A stretch of DNA of 64,000 nt from Streptomyces sp. Ncost-T10-10d (GCF_900091955.1 NZ_FMDF01000175.1:1-64000); one strand, 5' to 3'. Positions 36,738-45,893 are shown, numbered from the stretch's first letter. Numbers and translations: made by a program. The notes: generated by a model not told the origin, from the letters alone.

Positions 36738-36954
36738 CATGCACGGCCGATGATGCGGGTTTCTGATGGTGATCAACCACGCACCCAGTGTGCCGATGCG
36801 GCTGGCGGGAGGTGGGGTGAATACGGGAAACCGATCATTGCGGCTGACGTGAGGACGACGCGCCCGGAAGCCTGTCCGTCGGCCGGGGCTGAGCGCGGCG
36901 CGCGGGCCGGCGCCGAGGGGCCGGCCCGCGCTGTCCCACTTCACGGGAACAGGG

Positions 36955-39900
36955 TCACGAGGCCTTCTTCAGCGTGAAGTTGCCGGTCGTCGTCTCCCCC
37001 TTCTTGAGCTTCACCGTGGTGACCACCGGCTGGTAGCCGTCCTTGGCCACAATCACGGTGACGGGGTTGTTGCGGGTGTCGAACCACAGGGCGAAGGTGC
37101 CGTCCTTGGCGGTCCGCAGCGTGTAGCTGTTCGCCCAGCTGTCGATCTGGACGGTCGCCCCGGCCAGTGGCGCGGTGCCGCCCTTGCCGTCGGCGCCCAG
37201 CACGGTGCCGGCGTACTTGCCCCAGTTCTTCGGCGGGCTGACGTGCATCTTCACGCCGACGTCGGCGACCGAGTACGGGGTGTCGGTCTGGGCGGTCAGC
37301 GCCGCGGTGTAGTCGCCGGGCTGGGTGACCTCGGGGACCGTGGCGTCCAGGGTGACGGTGATCGTGGTGCTCTCCCCGGGCTGGAGTGTCACCTTGTCCT
37401 TGCTCGTGGACAGCCAGCTGACGTCCGAGGACTCGCCGCCCTGGTCGTAGCCGGGCAGTACCTCGACGGTGGACACCGGCGGCGTCGAGCTGCCGCCGGG
37501 GTTGCCGCCGACCTTGTAGAAGCCGGAGGAAGCACCCACACGGTAGACGCTGGTGTTGGCGTTGGGCAGGGCGGTCCAGCTGCCGGTGCCCGGGTCGAAG
37601 GCGTAGCCCTGGTTGGTGATTTCGGCGCTGTTGTTGGTGACACCGCTGGAGACCAGCAGCTTGCCGTTGCCCACGCTGTACGCCGAACCCCACAGGTCGG
37701 CGGGCATGTCGGCGACGGACGACCAGCTGTCGGCGCCCGGGTCGTAGACGTAGGCGTGCTTGGTCGAACTGGTGCCGCTGTTGCCACCGGCGCAGTAGAG
37801 CTTGCCGTCGATGCCGCCGCAGGACTGCCAGGAGATCGGCTCCGGGTAGGAGGCGATCTGGGACCAGCTGTCCGACGACGGGTCGTAGACCGTGGCGTCC
37901 GTGGTGCCACAGCTGTCGGTGCAGCCGCCGACGACGTACAGCTTGCCGCCGAGCACCGCGCTGCCGGAACCGGCGTACGGCTTGGGCGAGGACGCCTTGG
38001 TGGACCAGCTGTTCGACGCCGGGTCGTAGACCTCCAGCTTGGCGTCGGGGTCGCCGTCGGCACCCCAGCCGCCGACCACGTACAGCTTGCCGCCGATGAA
38101 GCCGTGGGCCGGGATGCCCTCGCGCGGGTCGGCCGCGGAGGCCAGCTTGGTCCAGGAGCCACTGTCGGGGTCGTAGGCGTACAGCGCGTTGGTGTCCGCG
38201 CTGCCCGTGTAGCCGAAGGCGGAGTAGACCTTGCCGTCGTAGACGGCGACCGCGTTGTCCTGCACAGCGGTCGGCAGGTTGGCCACCGGCTGCCAGGCGT
38301 CACCGGCCGCGTTGGCCGCCGGAGCCGCATTCGAGGTCTTGCCCTTGCTCAGGGCCAGCGGGGAGTAGTTGCCCTTGACCAGGTTGAGCGGGGCGCCGCC
38401 CTTGACCTGCTGGGTGAAGCCGCCCGGCTGCTCGCCCAGGGTGAGGCTGGCAGGCGCACCGCCGGTGTTCTTCACCGTCAGGTCCTGGGTGGCCTGCTTG
38501 CCCCAGTCGACCGTCTTGTCGATCGAGCCGGGGGTGAACGCCAGCTTGCCGGCCTTCAGGTTGAAGCCCGCCTGGGTGGTGCTGTCCGGTGCCACGTTCA
38601 CCGTCTTGGCCAGGTCGGCGTAGTGCGACTTGGAGGCGGTGTAGGTGTGGCTGCCGGTCTTGGAGGCGAACATCCAGTAGAAGCCGCCGCCGAGCGCCGG
38701 GTCGTCCGGGGTGGCCGCGGTGATGGCCCTGTCCTGCGAGGCGTCGGTGTTGACGACAGTGGCGCCGACGACGCCGTCGCCGGTGTTGGCATCCTTCACG
38801 GTACCGGCCACCAGACCACCGGTGACAGGCTCGTAGGTCCGCTTGCCCACGAACACGTTGTCGAGCTCCCACCAGTAGCCGTAGCTGCCCGTGAAGTGGA
38901 ACCGCAGCTGCACCCCGGGCTTCCCGGCGTAGTCGGTCAGTGGCAGCTCGACATGGGCAGGGCCGGTCAGGGTGGTGGTGCGGTTCCAGATGTTGGTCCA
39001 GGTCGCACCGCCGTCAGTGCTGACGTCGATGTTGCCGGTCTGGTTGCTGAAGCTCTTGTAGTCGGTGTCGAACTCCAGTTGCGGGCTGTCGTTGCCGGTC
39101 AGGTCGAAGACCGGCGTGATCAGCGAGCTGTCCTGCTTTTTGCCGCTGCCGATCTTGTCACTGTCGACCATGGCGAAGGCGCCGGAACCACCAGTCTTGT
39201 TACCCCGCTTACCGAAGTCGTCGAAGGACCAGCCGCCGGTGGTGCCGTCGGCGTTGACCACGCTCCAGCCCTCGGGGGCGCCGGCGGTGGAGTCGAAGGG
39301 CTGGGTCGGGCCGGACCGCTTGACCTGGTATCCGGGCGCCGTGGCCGCCTCGGCGTCCACCGGGACCGCGACGTTCACGGTCTGCGCCGCGTCATCCACG
39401 GTCACCTGCTTGGTGACCGCCTCGTAGCCGGGGTACACGGAGGTGAAGCGCAGGGTGTAGTCGGCGCCCTGCGGCAGGTCGACGCTGTACGCGCCGGTGT
39501 ACGGGTCGGTGAAGACCGGGGCGCCGGGCACGTCATCGATGGTGATCTTCGTATAGAGCGGCCAGCCGTGGCCGGAGCCGTCGGTCACCTTGCCGGTCAC
39601 GGTCTGCCGGGCCACCGCGTCCAGCGCGAAGTCGGTTGTGACGGTTCCATCGTCGACGACGACGCCGTAGGCCTTCTTGGGCGCGTACCCGTAGGCGTAC
39701 GCGGCCATTTTGTAGGTGCCAGGCGGCACCGTCAGGCTGTAGTGCCCCTGGGCGTCGGTGGTCGACCGGTAGATACCGGCTACGACGGAGGCGCCGGAAA
39801 GCGCCTTGCCGGAGCTGTCGGTGACGGCGCCGGAGATCTCGCCGTGCGAGCCGACTTGGAAGGCGGCGAGACCGCCACCGGGATGCGTCGCGGTGGCGAC

Positions 39901-40119
39901 GGTGCCCGGAGCGGCTGCCTCGGCGCCGGTGGCAGCCTGGGCGACGGGTAAGCCCGCAGCCATGACTGCGACGGCTGCCGCGGTGAAGGCGGCCAGTCGC
40001 GCGGAGATCCTCCGCGCGGCCGGTCTGGAATGCCTCGAAGTGCGCAATGTGTGACTCCCATGCAGCTGAGCTGGGGTCGACCCGTGCGCTGGTTCTCGGT
40101 CGACAGCGAATGGATTCAT
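36955..40119 (-). CDS. large secreted Kelch-repeat protein with carboxypeptidase-regulatory-like domains
   Basis: A roughly 1054-residue exported protein. A long basic N-region and hydrophobic core (AAFTAAAVAVMAAGLPVAQA) form the signal peptide. Two carboxypeptidase-regulatory-like beta domains follow (GAVTDSSGKALSGASVVAG; GKVTDGSGHGWPLYTKITIDD), then a jelly-roll-like region (WELDNVFVG), more Ig-like segments, about five Kelch repeats (YDPDSGSWTKLAS, GGKLYVVGG) and a last regulatory-like domain at the C-terminus. This layout resembles the non-catalytic part of some large Streptomyces subtilisin-like proteases, but no Asp/His/Ser catalytic domain is present. It is probably extracellular binding protein. 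ATG 40119 is used; a TTG lies four codons upstream. Confidence 0.85.
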   Translation of the reverse strand: MNPFAVDREPAHGSTPAQLHGSHTLRTSRHSRPAARRISARLAAFTAAAVAVMAAGLPVAQAATGAEAAAPGTVATATHPGGGLAAFQVGSHGEISGAVTDSSGKALSGASVVAGIYRSTTDAQGHYSLTVPPGTYKMAAYAYGYAPKKAYGVVVDDGTVTTDFALDAVARQTVTGKVTDGSGHGWPLYTKITIDDVPGAPVFTDPYTGAYSVDLPQGADYTLRFTSVYPGYEAVTKQVTVDDAAQTVNVAVPVDAEAATAPGYQVKRSGPTQPFDSTAGAPEGWSVVNADGTTGGWSFDDFGKRGNKTGGSGAFAMVDSDKIGSGKKQDSSLITPVFDLTGNDSPQLEFDTDYKSFSNQTGNIDVSTDGGATWTNIWNRTTTLTGPAHVELPLTDYAGKPGVQLRFHFTGSYGYWWELDNVFVGKRTYEPVTGGLVAGTVKDANTGDGVVGATVVNTDASQDRAITAATPDDPALGGGFYWMFASKTGSHTYTASKSHYADLAKTVNVAPDSTTQAGFNLKAGKLAFTPGSIDKTVDWGKQATQDLTVKNTGGAPASLTLGEQPGGFTQQVKGGAPLNLVKGNYSPLALSKGKTSNAAPAANAAGDAWQPVANLPTAVQDNAVAVYDGKVYSAFGYTGSADTNALYAYDPDSGSWTKLASAADPREGIPAHGFIGGKLYVVGGWGADGDPDAKLEVYDPASNSWSTKASSPKPYAGSGSAVLGGKLYVVGGCTDSCGTTDATVYDPSSDSWSQIASYPEPISWQSCGGIDGKLYCAGGNSGTSSTKHAYVYDPGADSWSSVADMPADLWGSAYSVGNGKLLVSSGVTNNSAEITNQGYAFDPGTGSWTALPNANTSVYRVGASSGFYKVGGNPGGSSTPPVSTVEVLPGYDQGGESSDVSWLSTSKDKVTLQPGESTTITVTLDATVPEVTQPGDYTAALTAQTDTPYSVADVGVKMHVSPPKNWGKYAGTVLGADGKGGTAPLAGATVQIDSWANSYTLRTAKDGTFALWFDTRNNPVTVIVAKDGYQPVVTTVKLKKGETTTGNFTLKKAS

Positions 40120-40260
40120 TCGCCGGGACAACTAAACATTGTTGCCATGTTCTCGACAAGAAGGCCTTCGCGGCGGATACGTGACATGACATGACCTCGG
40201 CCATCCATGACGCGCCGTCACCTGTTGGTCACGCACCCGGGCGAGGTCACGCTTCTTCAG

Positions 40261-41073
40261 TCACTCCCTCGGCCTGCGCCCCTGGGCAAGAAGAGCCACA
40301 TGCGGCAGCGCCAACCGGCCGCCGTCCGCAACGAATTCGGTGCACAGCGCGTCGTACTCCCTCCTGGCTGCGGCCACACCCGTCGGCCCCCGGCTGTTGA
40401 CCAGCTGCCCGATCGCGCCCACCCCGGCGGCCGGCCCGGCCCACCACTCCTCGGCCCCGACCCGGTGGTCCCAGGTCAGCGTCTCGCTCCGTACGTCCCC
40501 GAGACCGGCCGACTCCAGGAGCGTGCCCAGCCCTTCCCGGGTGCGTGGAAAGTTGTGCTCGGGGTCGACGGTGGCCAGCCACTTCGGCCGGGTCAGCCCC
40601 GCCGCCTCGGCAGCCCGCCCGATCAAATCCTGACCGGGGGCGCCCGGCGCCTGCCAGATGGTGACGGCGATCCGGCCGCCGGGACGGGTGAGCCGGGTCA
40701 GCTCGGCCAGTGCGTCCAGCGGACGGCCGACGTGATTGAGCACGAAGTTCGCCACCACGGCGTCGAACCCGCCGACTTCGTGCAGTTGCGGAAGCGTCCC
40801 GCACCGGACATCGGCCCCGGGGGCGGCGCGCCGGGTCAGCTCCACCATTCCGGGATCGGCGTCCACGGCCCGTACGGCCGCACCGCGCGCGACGGCCGCC
40901 ACCGTCACGGCGCCGCTGCCGCACCCCACGTCGAGCACCCGCGTTCCGGGCCCGACCCCGGCGGCATCCAGCAGCGCGGGCACGGCATGGGCGCAGAGTC
41001 GCGCGAAGGTCCGGGCATAGCTCTCGGCCCGCCCTTCCCAGATACGCCGCTCACTCACGTCGAACGCGGTCAT
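40261..41073 (-). CDS. class I SAM-dependent methyltransferase
   Basis: A 270-residue methyltransferase of the Methyltransf_11/UbiE-like type. The SAM-binding motif I is RVLDVGCGSGAVTVAA near residue 45; the second acidic position is AVDADPGMVEL; VVANFVLNHVG and LTRLTRPGGRIAVTIW follow. The substrate is unknown. ATG 41073 has GGGAGG seven bases upstream and overlaps the stop of the upstream 158-residue protein by four bases (41070-41073), so the two are coupled. Confidence 0.9.
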   Translation of the reverse strand: MTAFDVSERRIWEGRAESYARTFARLCAHAVPALLDAAGVGPGTRVLDVGCGSGAVTVAAVARGAAVRAVDADPGMVELTRRAAPGADVRCGTLPQLHEVGGFDAVVANFVLNHVGRPLDALAELTRLTRPGGRIAVTIWQAPGAPGQDLIGRAAEAAGLTRPKWLATVDPEHNFPRTREGLGTLLESAGLGDVRSETLTWDHRVGAEEWWAGPAAGVGAIGQLVNSRGPTGVAAARREYDALCTEFVADGGRLALPHVALLAQGRRPRE

Positions 41074-41546
41074 CGCACGCCTCCCGCGGGCCCCTGCGGC
41101 TCTGTCTCGTCCAGGTCCTCGTACAGCGCGTCCAGAATCCGCCCCGTGGGCTCGCCCTGCGGCGACAGCTCGGCCAGGCACCAGCCGGGGAGCTTCTGCT
41201 CGACCTCGGGCGGAAGGTCGCCGTCGGCCGGGTCGGCCAGTCCGTAAAGAAGGCCGAACGCGGTCTCCTTCGCCACCTCGCGGGCTATCTCCCCCAGGTC
41301 GCCGGGGGTCAGACCGAGAGCCAGCGCCCGCTCGACGGCACCGCCCGCGAGTCCGTCCTTCCGGTAGGCCTCGACCCAGTCGGGGGCTGCCGTGCTCCAC
41401 CCGTCGATGTCCTGCCAGACCATGCGCAGGAACCGGTAGCGGGCGAGCTGCGGAATGTTCTCCTCGGCCTCGGAGTCGGCCCAGCCCTCGGCGTCGTCGG
41501 CACCGAGCGCGGTGAACAGGTCGGTGAGTGCGGTGATGTCGGTCAT
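41070..41546 (-). CDS. hypothetical protein coupled to a methyltransferase
   Basis: A 158-residue acidic, helical soluble protein that I do not recognise. It is rich in Glu, Asp, Ala and Leu and has a Trp-rich segment (WQDIDGWSTAAPDW), with no catalytic motif or membrane span. Its stop overlaps the methyltransferase start by four bases, so the two are co-translated and may work together, for example as a partner or substrate. Start ATG 41546 is favoured by content, but there is no good ribosome-binding site and the frame is open upstream. Confidence 0.65.
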   Translation of the reverse strand: MTDITALTDLFTALGADDAEGWADSEAEENIPQLARYRFLRMVWQDIDGWSTAAPDWVEAYRKDGLAGGAVERALALGLTPGDLGEIAREVAKETAFGLLYGLADPADGDLPPEVEQKLPGWCLAELSPQGEPTGRILDALYEDLDETEPQGPAGGVR

Positions 41547-41718
41547 GGAAGGGGAAGGTACGCCACGGCGCCCGCCGCATCGATCAGGCACGGTCCCCCG
41601 TCCCGCCGCTGCGCGCCGTGGGTGACGGTCCCTCATCCGCCCATCGCTGGACGGTCTTTCGTGGGTTCGCGCCCCGGTCCGGCACCAACCGGGCTCGGGG
41701 GCCCGAGTGCGTGCGGGA

Positions 41719-41928
41719 TCAGTGCCCGGCGGCGTACGGGACGAAGCCCGCCCAAGCACCTGACGCGAAAGCGAGCCGGGGCCCCTGCAAGTTCTTGGAG
41801 TCGCGCACGAGCACCGCGCCTGGGGTGGTCGCGACCTCGATGCAGTCGTTGCCGTCGCCACTGCTGCTGTAGCTGCTCTTGAACCACTCCAGCTCGGAAG
41901 CGTCCCCGGCAGAGGGCTTGTTGATCAT
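41719..41928 (-). CDS. DUF397 domain-containing protein
   Basis: A 69-residue DUF397 protein. The motif LEWFKSSYSSSGDGNDCIEVA and the ending GAVLVRDSKNLQGPRLAF are typical. DUF397 genes in Streptomyces nearly always follow an XRE-type regulator, as here, where the two overlap by four bases. Such pairs have been compared to toxin-antitoxin pairs and to developmental regulators of the WhiJ/AbaA type. Which of the many such pairs this is cannot be said. Confidence 0.93.
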   Translation of the reverse strand: MINKPSAGDASELEWFKSSYSSSGDGNDCIEVATTPGAVLVRDSKNLQGPRLAFASGAWAGFVPYAAGH

Positions 41929-42803
41929 GTCTCTCCCAGAACTTGCTCGATGAAGGCCAGCGACTCCCGTGGCGTAAGAGCCTGGGCCCGGATCATCCCA
42001 TAGCGCAACCCAAGGATCCTGAGCTGCTTCGGGTCGGAGACCGGGCGTCCGCTGAACGCGCCCTCGGAACGCCCCACCGCACTGCCGTCGGGGAACTTCA
42101 GCACCTCGATCAGTCCGCCCGTCCCAGGATGTTCCTCGCGGTTGGTCGGCATCACCTGGATAGCCACATTCCGCAACTGCCCTACTTCCAAGAGGCGTTC
42201 AAGTTGTCGGCGCAACACCATTGTGCCTCCGACCGGACGGCGAAGCGTCACCTCCTCCTGGACAAAACTCAGCGACGGGAGGGGATCTCGATCGAAGATG
42301 GATCGTCGGGCCATACGAGCGGCCACCACGCGGTCCATCTCGTCCAGCGTGTAGGCGGGCAGCCACGACGCAAACAGGGCACGCATGTGCTCCTCGGTCT
42401 GCAACAGGCCGTTGATGTTGTGGTGGTGATACGCCTCCAGCTCGACAACCTTGGCCTCCAGCTTCGCCAGATCCCGAACCTTCTTCGGGTAACGGACCTC
42501 CGCCACATCTCGCTTCATCGCCGCGAGCTTCCCGCCCGCGCCCAGCACCTCGTCCGCCTTGTCCAGGAACTCCGGCCGAGGGATGCGCCGCCCGCCCTCC
42601 ACCTTGTAGACCAGGTCCTCGCCGTACCCGATCGCAGCCCCGAACTCGCCGGCCCGCAGCCCCGCCGACTCCCGCCAGGCCTTGATCTGGCGGCCCACCG
42701 CGGCGACCACCGCAACCCCTGACTCGTCGTCGGGATCGACATCCCAGCCGGGCTCGTCCGCTCCACCGTCCCCGTGCTCCGTACCGGTCCCATCCACGCT
42801 CAT
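41925..42803 (-). CDS. helix-turn-helix (XRE/DUF5753, Scr1-like) regulator
   Basis: A 292-residue transcription factor. The helix-turn-helix is at about 38-88 (VGRQIKAWRESAGLRAGEFG, VYKVEGGRRIPRPEFLDK). The rest is a DUF5753-type domain with NINGLLQTEEHMRALF and the acidic C-terminus. It pairs with the overlapping DUF397 gene; the pair probably regulates its own promoter in the region to the right. ATG 42803 is preferred, with an ATG eight codons earlier (42827) also in frame. Confidence 0.92.
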   Translation of the reverse strand: MSVDGTGTEHGDGGADEPGWDVDPDDESGVAVVAAVGRQIKAWRESAGLRAGEFGAAIGYGEDLVYKVEGGRRIPRPEFLDKADEVLGAGGKLAAMKRDVAEVRYPKKVRDLAKLEAKVVELEAYHHHNINGLLQTEEHMRALFASWLPAYTLDEMDRVVAARMARRSIFDRDPLPSLSFVQEEVTLRRPVGGTMVLRRQLERLLEVGQLRNVAIQVMPTNREEHPGTGGLIEVLKFPDGSAVGRSEGAFSGRPVSDPKQLRILGLRYGMIRAQALTPRESLAFIEQVLGET

Positions 42804-43197
42804 CCGTGCCCCACTTCCGACGTGCATGCCGTTCTTGGCTCAACCCCTGGTGTCCCCAGCACGTCACCCCGGACAGCCGGGACAGCACTGGACAATCAAC
42901 TCGGCCTCGTACCGTGACCGCTTCACCGGGTCGCGGAGGCCCACGACCCGGTGAACCACGTCGCCGCGCCCCACGACACATAAAGCTTTGAAGAACCTGG
43001 GGAAATCACCCTCCCCACCCAAACCCGGCCCCACCCCGCCCCTGTCACTCGCGCGGGTGACATAGGGCAACTGGGCTGGATTTCATACGGGTTGGCTGGC
43101 ATATGCTCGCCGCGACAACTGCAGACATGCGACGGCCCCCGACGAGATTGCAGTCTCGGCCGAGGGCCTGACCACCGAGGAAGTACGGAGCTTCCCG
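42804..43197. promoter_or_regulatory. divergent promoter region with a structured leader before the winged-helix gene
   Basis: A 394-base region between the XRE gene (minus) and the winged-helix gene (plus). Close to the latter is a nested stem: ggccc 43134-43138 with gggcc 43164-43168, enclosing cgaga 43143-43147 with tctcg 43154-43158. A TATGCT hexamer at 43102-43107 is a possible -10 for the plus-strand gene. A GGAG at 43187-43190 sits seven bases before the ATG. I recall similar leaders before this gene type in other Streptomyces; the role is not known. Confidence 0.5.
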
Positions 43198-44136
43198 ATG
43201 GGTACCCCGCAGATTACCGCGCCCCCGTGCGCCCTGTCCCCCGCACCCGGGGACGCCACACCGTCATCCGGTGTCATCCACATCAACGTCCGGCACGTTG
43301 CAGGCTTCACCGTCATCGGCAACCATCTCGCCCAGCACCGCGGACTCTCCCTCGCGGCGATCGGGCTCGCCGCCCACATCCAGTCGCTGCCCGCCGAAGC
43401 CAAGATCGGCATCAAGCACCTCGCCGAACGCTTCCCCGAGAGCGAGACCCGCATCGCCGCCGCCCTGCGTGAGCTCGAAGCCCACGGCTACCTCCACCGC
43501 AGCCGCGTACGCCTCGCCGACGGCCGCATCGTCACCCGCACCGTCTCGTACAACCAGCCGGGCGCAACCCGTCAGCCCCGGACGGTTCCCAGCGAGCCGG
43601 CCCCGCTGCCCACACCACCGCCACGCGTAACCGCTCCCGAGCCGCGCCCCGCACCACCCCCGGCACTCACGCCACCGCCGCAGCCCGTCCCCGTACCGGC
43701 CCCCACCGCGCGCACAACGCCGCCTCCGCCGCTCCCCCAGCCGCAGGAGCTCACGCCGGAGCTTCAGCGCATGGCCACCGCACTCCTCGCCGACCTGCGC
43801 CGCCACACACCCCAACTCACCCTCGCCGAGAACGACATCCACATCCTCACCCCCGGCGTCGCCACCTGGCTCGAACGCGACGCCCACCCCGACACCATCC
43901 GCCACGCCCTCACCACCGACCTCCCGAACCTCCTGAAGCACCCAGCCAAGCTTCTGCGCCACCGGATCACGGCGCTCCTGCCACCGCTGCTGCCGGGAGC
44001 CCAGGACCTCGCACCCGCACGCCCTGGCGTCATCGTCATCCCGCTCCAGAACTGCGGCAGATGCGACCGCGCCTTCCGCGCCGCCGACCCCGGAAACTGC
44101 CGCGACTGCCGCACCGAACTGCACACAGCCGCCTGA
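43198..44136 (+). CDS. winged helix-turn-helix protein with Pro-rich linker and C-terminal zinc-ribbon-like motif
   Basis: A 312-residue DNA-binding protein of a kind common in Streptomyces accessory regions. Residues about 40-125 are a winged helix-turn-helix (LSLAAIGLAAHIQSLP, IGIKHLAERF, ETRIAAALRELEAHGYLHR). A Pro/Ala/Thr-rich linker spans about 133-182. The C-terminal helical region ends with CxxC-x11-CxxC (C286, C289, C301, C304), probably binding zinc. Function is not established; plasmid-replication-like or regulatory roles have been considered. It lies 33 bases before the PD-(D/E)XK-like gene on the same strand. Confidence 0.82.
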   Translation: MGTPQITAPPCALSPAPGDATPSSGVIHINVRHVAGFTVIGNHLAQHRGLSLAAIGLAAHIQSLPAEAKIGIKHLAERFPESETRIAAALRELEAHGYLHRSRVRLADGRIVTRTVSYNQPGATRQPRTVPSEPAPLPTPPPRVTAPEPRPAPPPALTPPPQPVPVPAPTARTTPPPPLPQPQELTPELQRMATALLADLRRHTPQLTLAENDIHILTPGVATWLERDAHPDTIRHALTTDLPNLLKHPAKLLRHRITALLPPLLPGAQDLAPARPGVIVIPLQNCGRCDRAFRAADPGNCRDCRTELHTAA

Positions 44137-44169
44137 CCGGATCATCACCCACAACCCGAACGGACCTGC

Positions 44170-45054
44170 ATGGTCAGCTCGCCCCACGAGGCAATGCACC
44201 GCATCTTCCAGGAGTACCCCGGCCTCTTCTCCCGCGTCTCCGAGGTGCTCGGAGTCGACATCCCACCACCCACCTCAGCCACCGCGCTGCCCACCGACCT
44301 CACCGAAGCCCGTCCCGTCGAACGCCGAGTGGACACCCTCCTGCGCATCGAAACAGCGCACGACGGGCCCTTCCTCCTCGCCATCGAAGCCCAGGGCAAG
44401 AAGGACCCACGCAAGACCGTCAGCTGGCCTTACTACGTCAGCTATCTCCACAACAGATACGGGCTGCCCATCCTGTTGCTGGTCGTCTGCCAGGACCACG
44501 CCACCGCCGAATGGGCTGCACGCCCCATCTCCATCGGCCTCCGCCAGTGGCAGACGTTCGCCCTTTATCCCCTCGTCGCGGGCCCGCACAACATGCCTGT
44601 CATCACCGATGTGGCCGAAGCCCGCAAGGACCTCGCACTCACCACCCTGGCCGCCATCACACACGCCGACAATCCGGACGTCGGTGCCATACTGAAAACC
44701 CTGTCCACCGCACTGCGGGACACACCGGAAGCAATCGCCGACCCCATCATCGAACTCACCGCACAAGGCCTGGGCAACCGCCCGGCCGCACAACAGTGGA
44801 GGAATCTGGTGGCCGTGGACCTCTCTTTCTACAAGTCGCCCCTCTCGGAAGAACTCCGGGACGAAGGCCGAGCCGAAGGTCGAGCCGAAGGTCGAGCCGA
44901 GGGACTCCTGCTCATCCTCGACGTGCGCGGTATCGCCATCACCGACGAGACCCGCGAGAAGATCACCGGCTGCGACGACCCTCAGCTCCTGCACCAGTGG
45001 CTCAACCGCGCCGCCACCGCCGCCTCCGCCGAGGAAGTCTTCGCCGAGGAGTAG
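44170..45054 (+). CDS. PD-(D/E)XK nuclease-like (Rpn/PDDEXK family) protein
   Basis: A 294-residue protein. Residues about 35-115 look like a PD-(D/E)XK core: VERRVDTLLRIE (aspartate), then FLLAIEAQGKKDPRK with the E-x-Q-x-K pattern of Rpn-type recombination-promoting nucleases, and a hydrophobic strand LPILLLVVCQD. The C-terminus carries an EGRAEGRAEGRAEG repeat, also typical of the family, followed by a helical tail. Such proteins are multicopy in Streptomyces and unproven; DNA cleavage is an inference. It follows the winged-helix gene by 33 bases, likely the same transcript. Confidence 0.75.
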   Translation: MVSSPHEAMHRIFQEYPGLFSRVSEVLGVDIPPPTSATALPTDLTEARPVERRVDTLLRIETAHDGPFLLAIEAQGKKDPRKTVSWPYYVSYLHNRYGLPILLLVVCQDHATAEWAARPISIGLRQWQTFALYPLVAGPHNMPVITDVAEARKDLALTTLAAITHADNPDVGAILKTLSTALRDTPEAIADPIIELTAQGLGNRPAAQQWRNLVAVDLSFYKSPLSEELRDEGRAEGRAEGRAEGLLLILDVRGIAITDETREKITGCDDPQLLHQWLNRAATAASAEEVFAEE

Positions 45055-45182
45055 CCCCGCCCCAGTGGCTCACGGTGACTGCGCCCCTCCTGCCCGCATG
45101 CCCGCATGCCGTTCACGGCTCCCCGCACGTCCGAGGGCCGGAGCAGGACGCGGGCCGCGGTGCGTCGGGGCCGTCACCGGAC

Positions 45183-45548
45183 CTAGCTCGTCAAAGTGCC
45201 CTGGTGGAAGTACATGCGCCAGCCCGCTTCCGTCAGACGCCACACGGAGCTCCGCCATGCTCGGCGCCCGCTGTGGTCGGCGAAGTACGTCAGATGAACG
45301 ATGCCGGGAGCGAGTACGGCCCCCGACATATCGCTGACCTCGACCGGAGCTTCGGGGGCCACCGAACCGTCACTCGTCACCGTGAGAATCGACGTCGCGT
45401 CCCAGCGCCGCCCCGACGCTCCGATCTCGAGGAACTCCGGGTCCAGGAGCTCCGAGACCAGGGCCGACGAAGCACGCACGGCAGGGTCGAGAAGCCGCAT
45501 CTCCGCTTCAATGGCCGCTTGAACGGCCCGCTCACTCTCGTCAGTCAT
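45183..45548 (-). CDS. DUF4440 / NTF2-like domain protein
   Basis: A 121-residue NTF2-fold protein (alpha helix plus curved sheet). The DUF4440 pattern is clear: AIEAEMRLLDPAVRASSALVSELL, then EIGASGRRWDATSIL and the ending SSVWRLTEAGWRMYFHQGT. Members include small enzymes and binding proteins; the function here is unknown. It stands alone on the minus strand, convergent with the PD-(D/E)XK-like gene. Confidence 0.85.
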   Translation of the reverse strand: MTDESERAVQAAIEAEMRLLDPAVRASSALVSELLDPEFLEIGASGRRWDATSILTVTSDGSVAPEAPVEVSDMSGAVLAPGIVHLTYFADHSGRRAWRSSVWRLTEAGWRMYFHQGTLTS

Positions 45549-45893
45549 GCACGAACCCTACGGACGTCCCTCGTCATGTCACAGCGAATAGTTCACGCAA
45601 CGCCAGCAGCGACACCGGCGATGACGTCGTCTCCCGTCAACATTCATGGGTGGGTTGATCACCAACTGCCTCTACTGTCCGTCGCCAATGAATCCAGCCC
45701 GCTTGTCACTGAACCCAGTCGTCGGCAGAACTCGGCAAGCACGGAAGGACTTTGCTGCGCACATCGTCTCGAAGTCTGACGGTCGGTCCGCCTTGCGACG
45801 CGGTCACGCAGGCCAGGCGTCAGCCCAGCGGACCAACCGGATCAGGCGCAGAGGCTGATGGAAGGCGATGGGCGGGGCGGCAGGATGAGTCGC
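45549..45893. other. intergenic region, no gene seen
   Basis: About 345 bases, slightly AT-richer than average, between the divergent DUF4440 gene and the membrane-protein gene. Open frames exist but lack the third-position G+C bias of real genes here and recognisable homology. No repeat or RNA structure stands out. Confidence 0.4.

Noticed and set aside
37243..39951. 902-codon plus-strand frame opposite the Kelch protein
   Set aside because: It is a mirror of the repeat-rich real gene and reads as Val/Gly/Asp-rich low-complexity sequence.
42864..43070. 68-codon minus-strand frame between the XRE and winged-helix genes
   Set aside because: No homology or ribosome-binding site, and it would occupy the promoter region.
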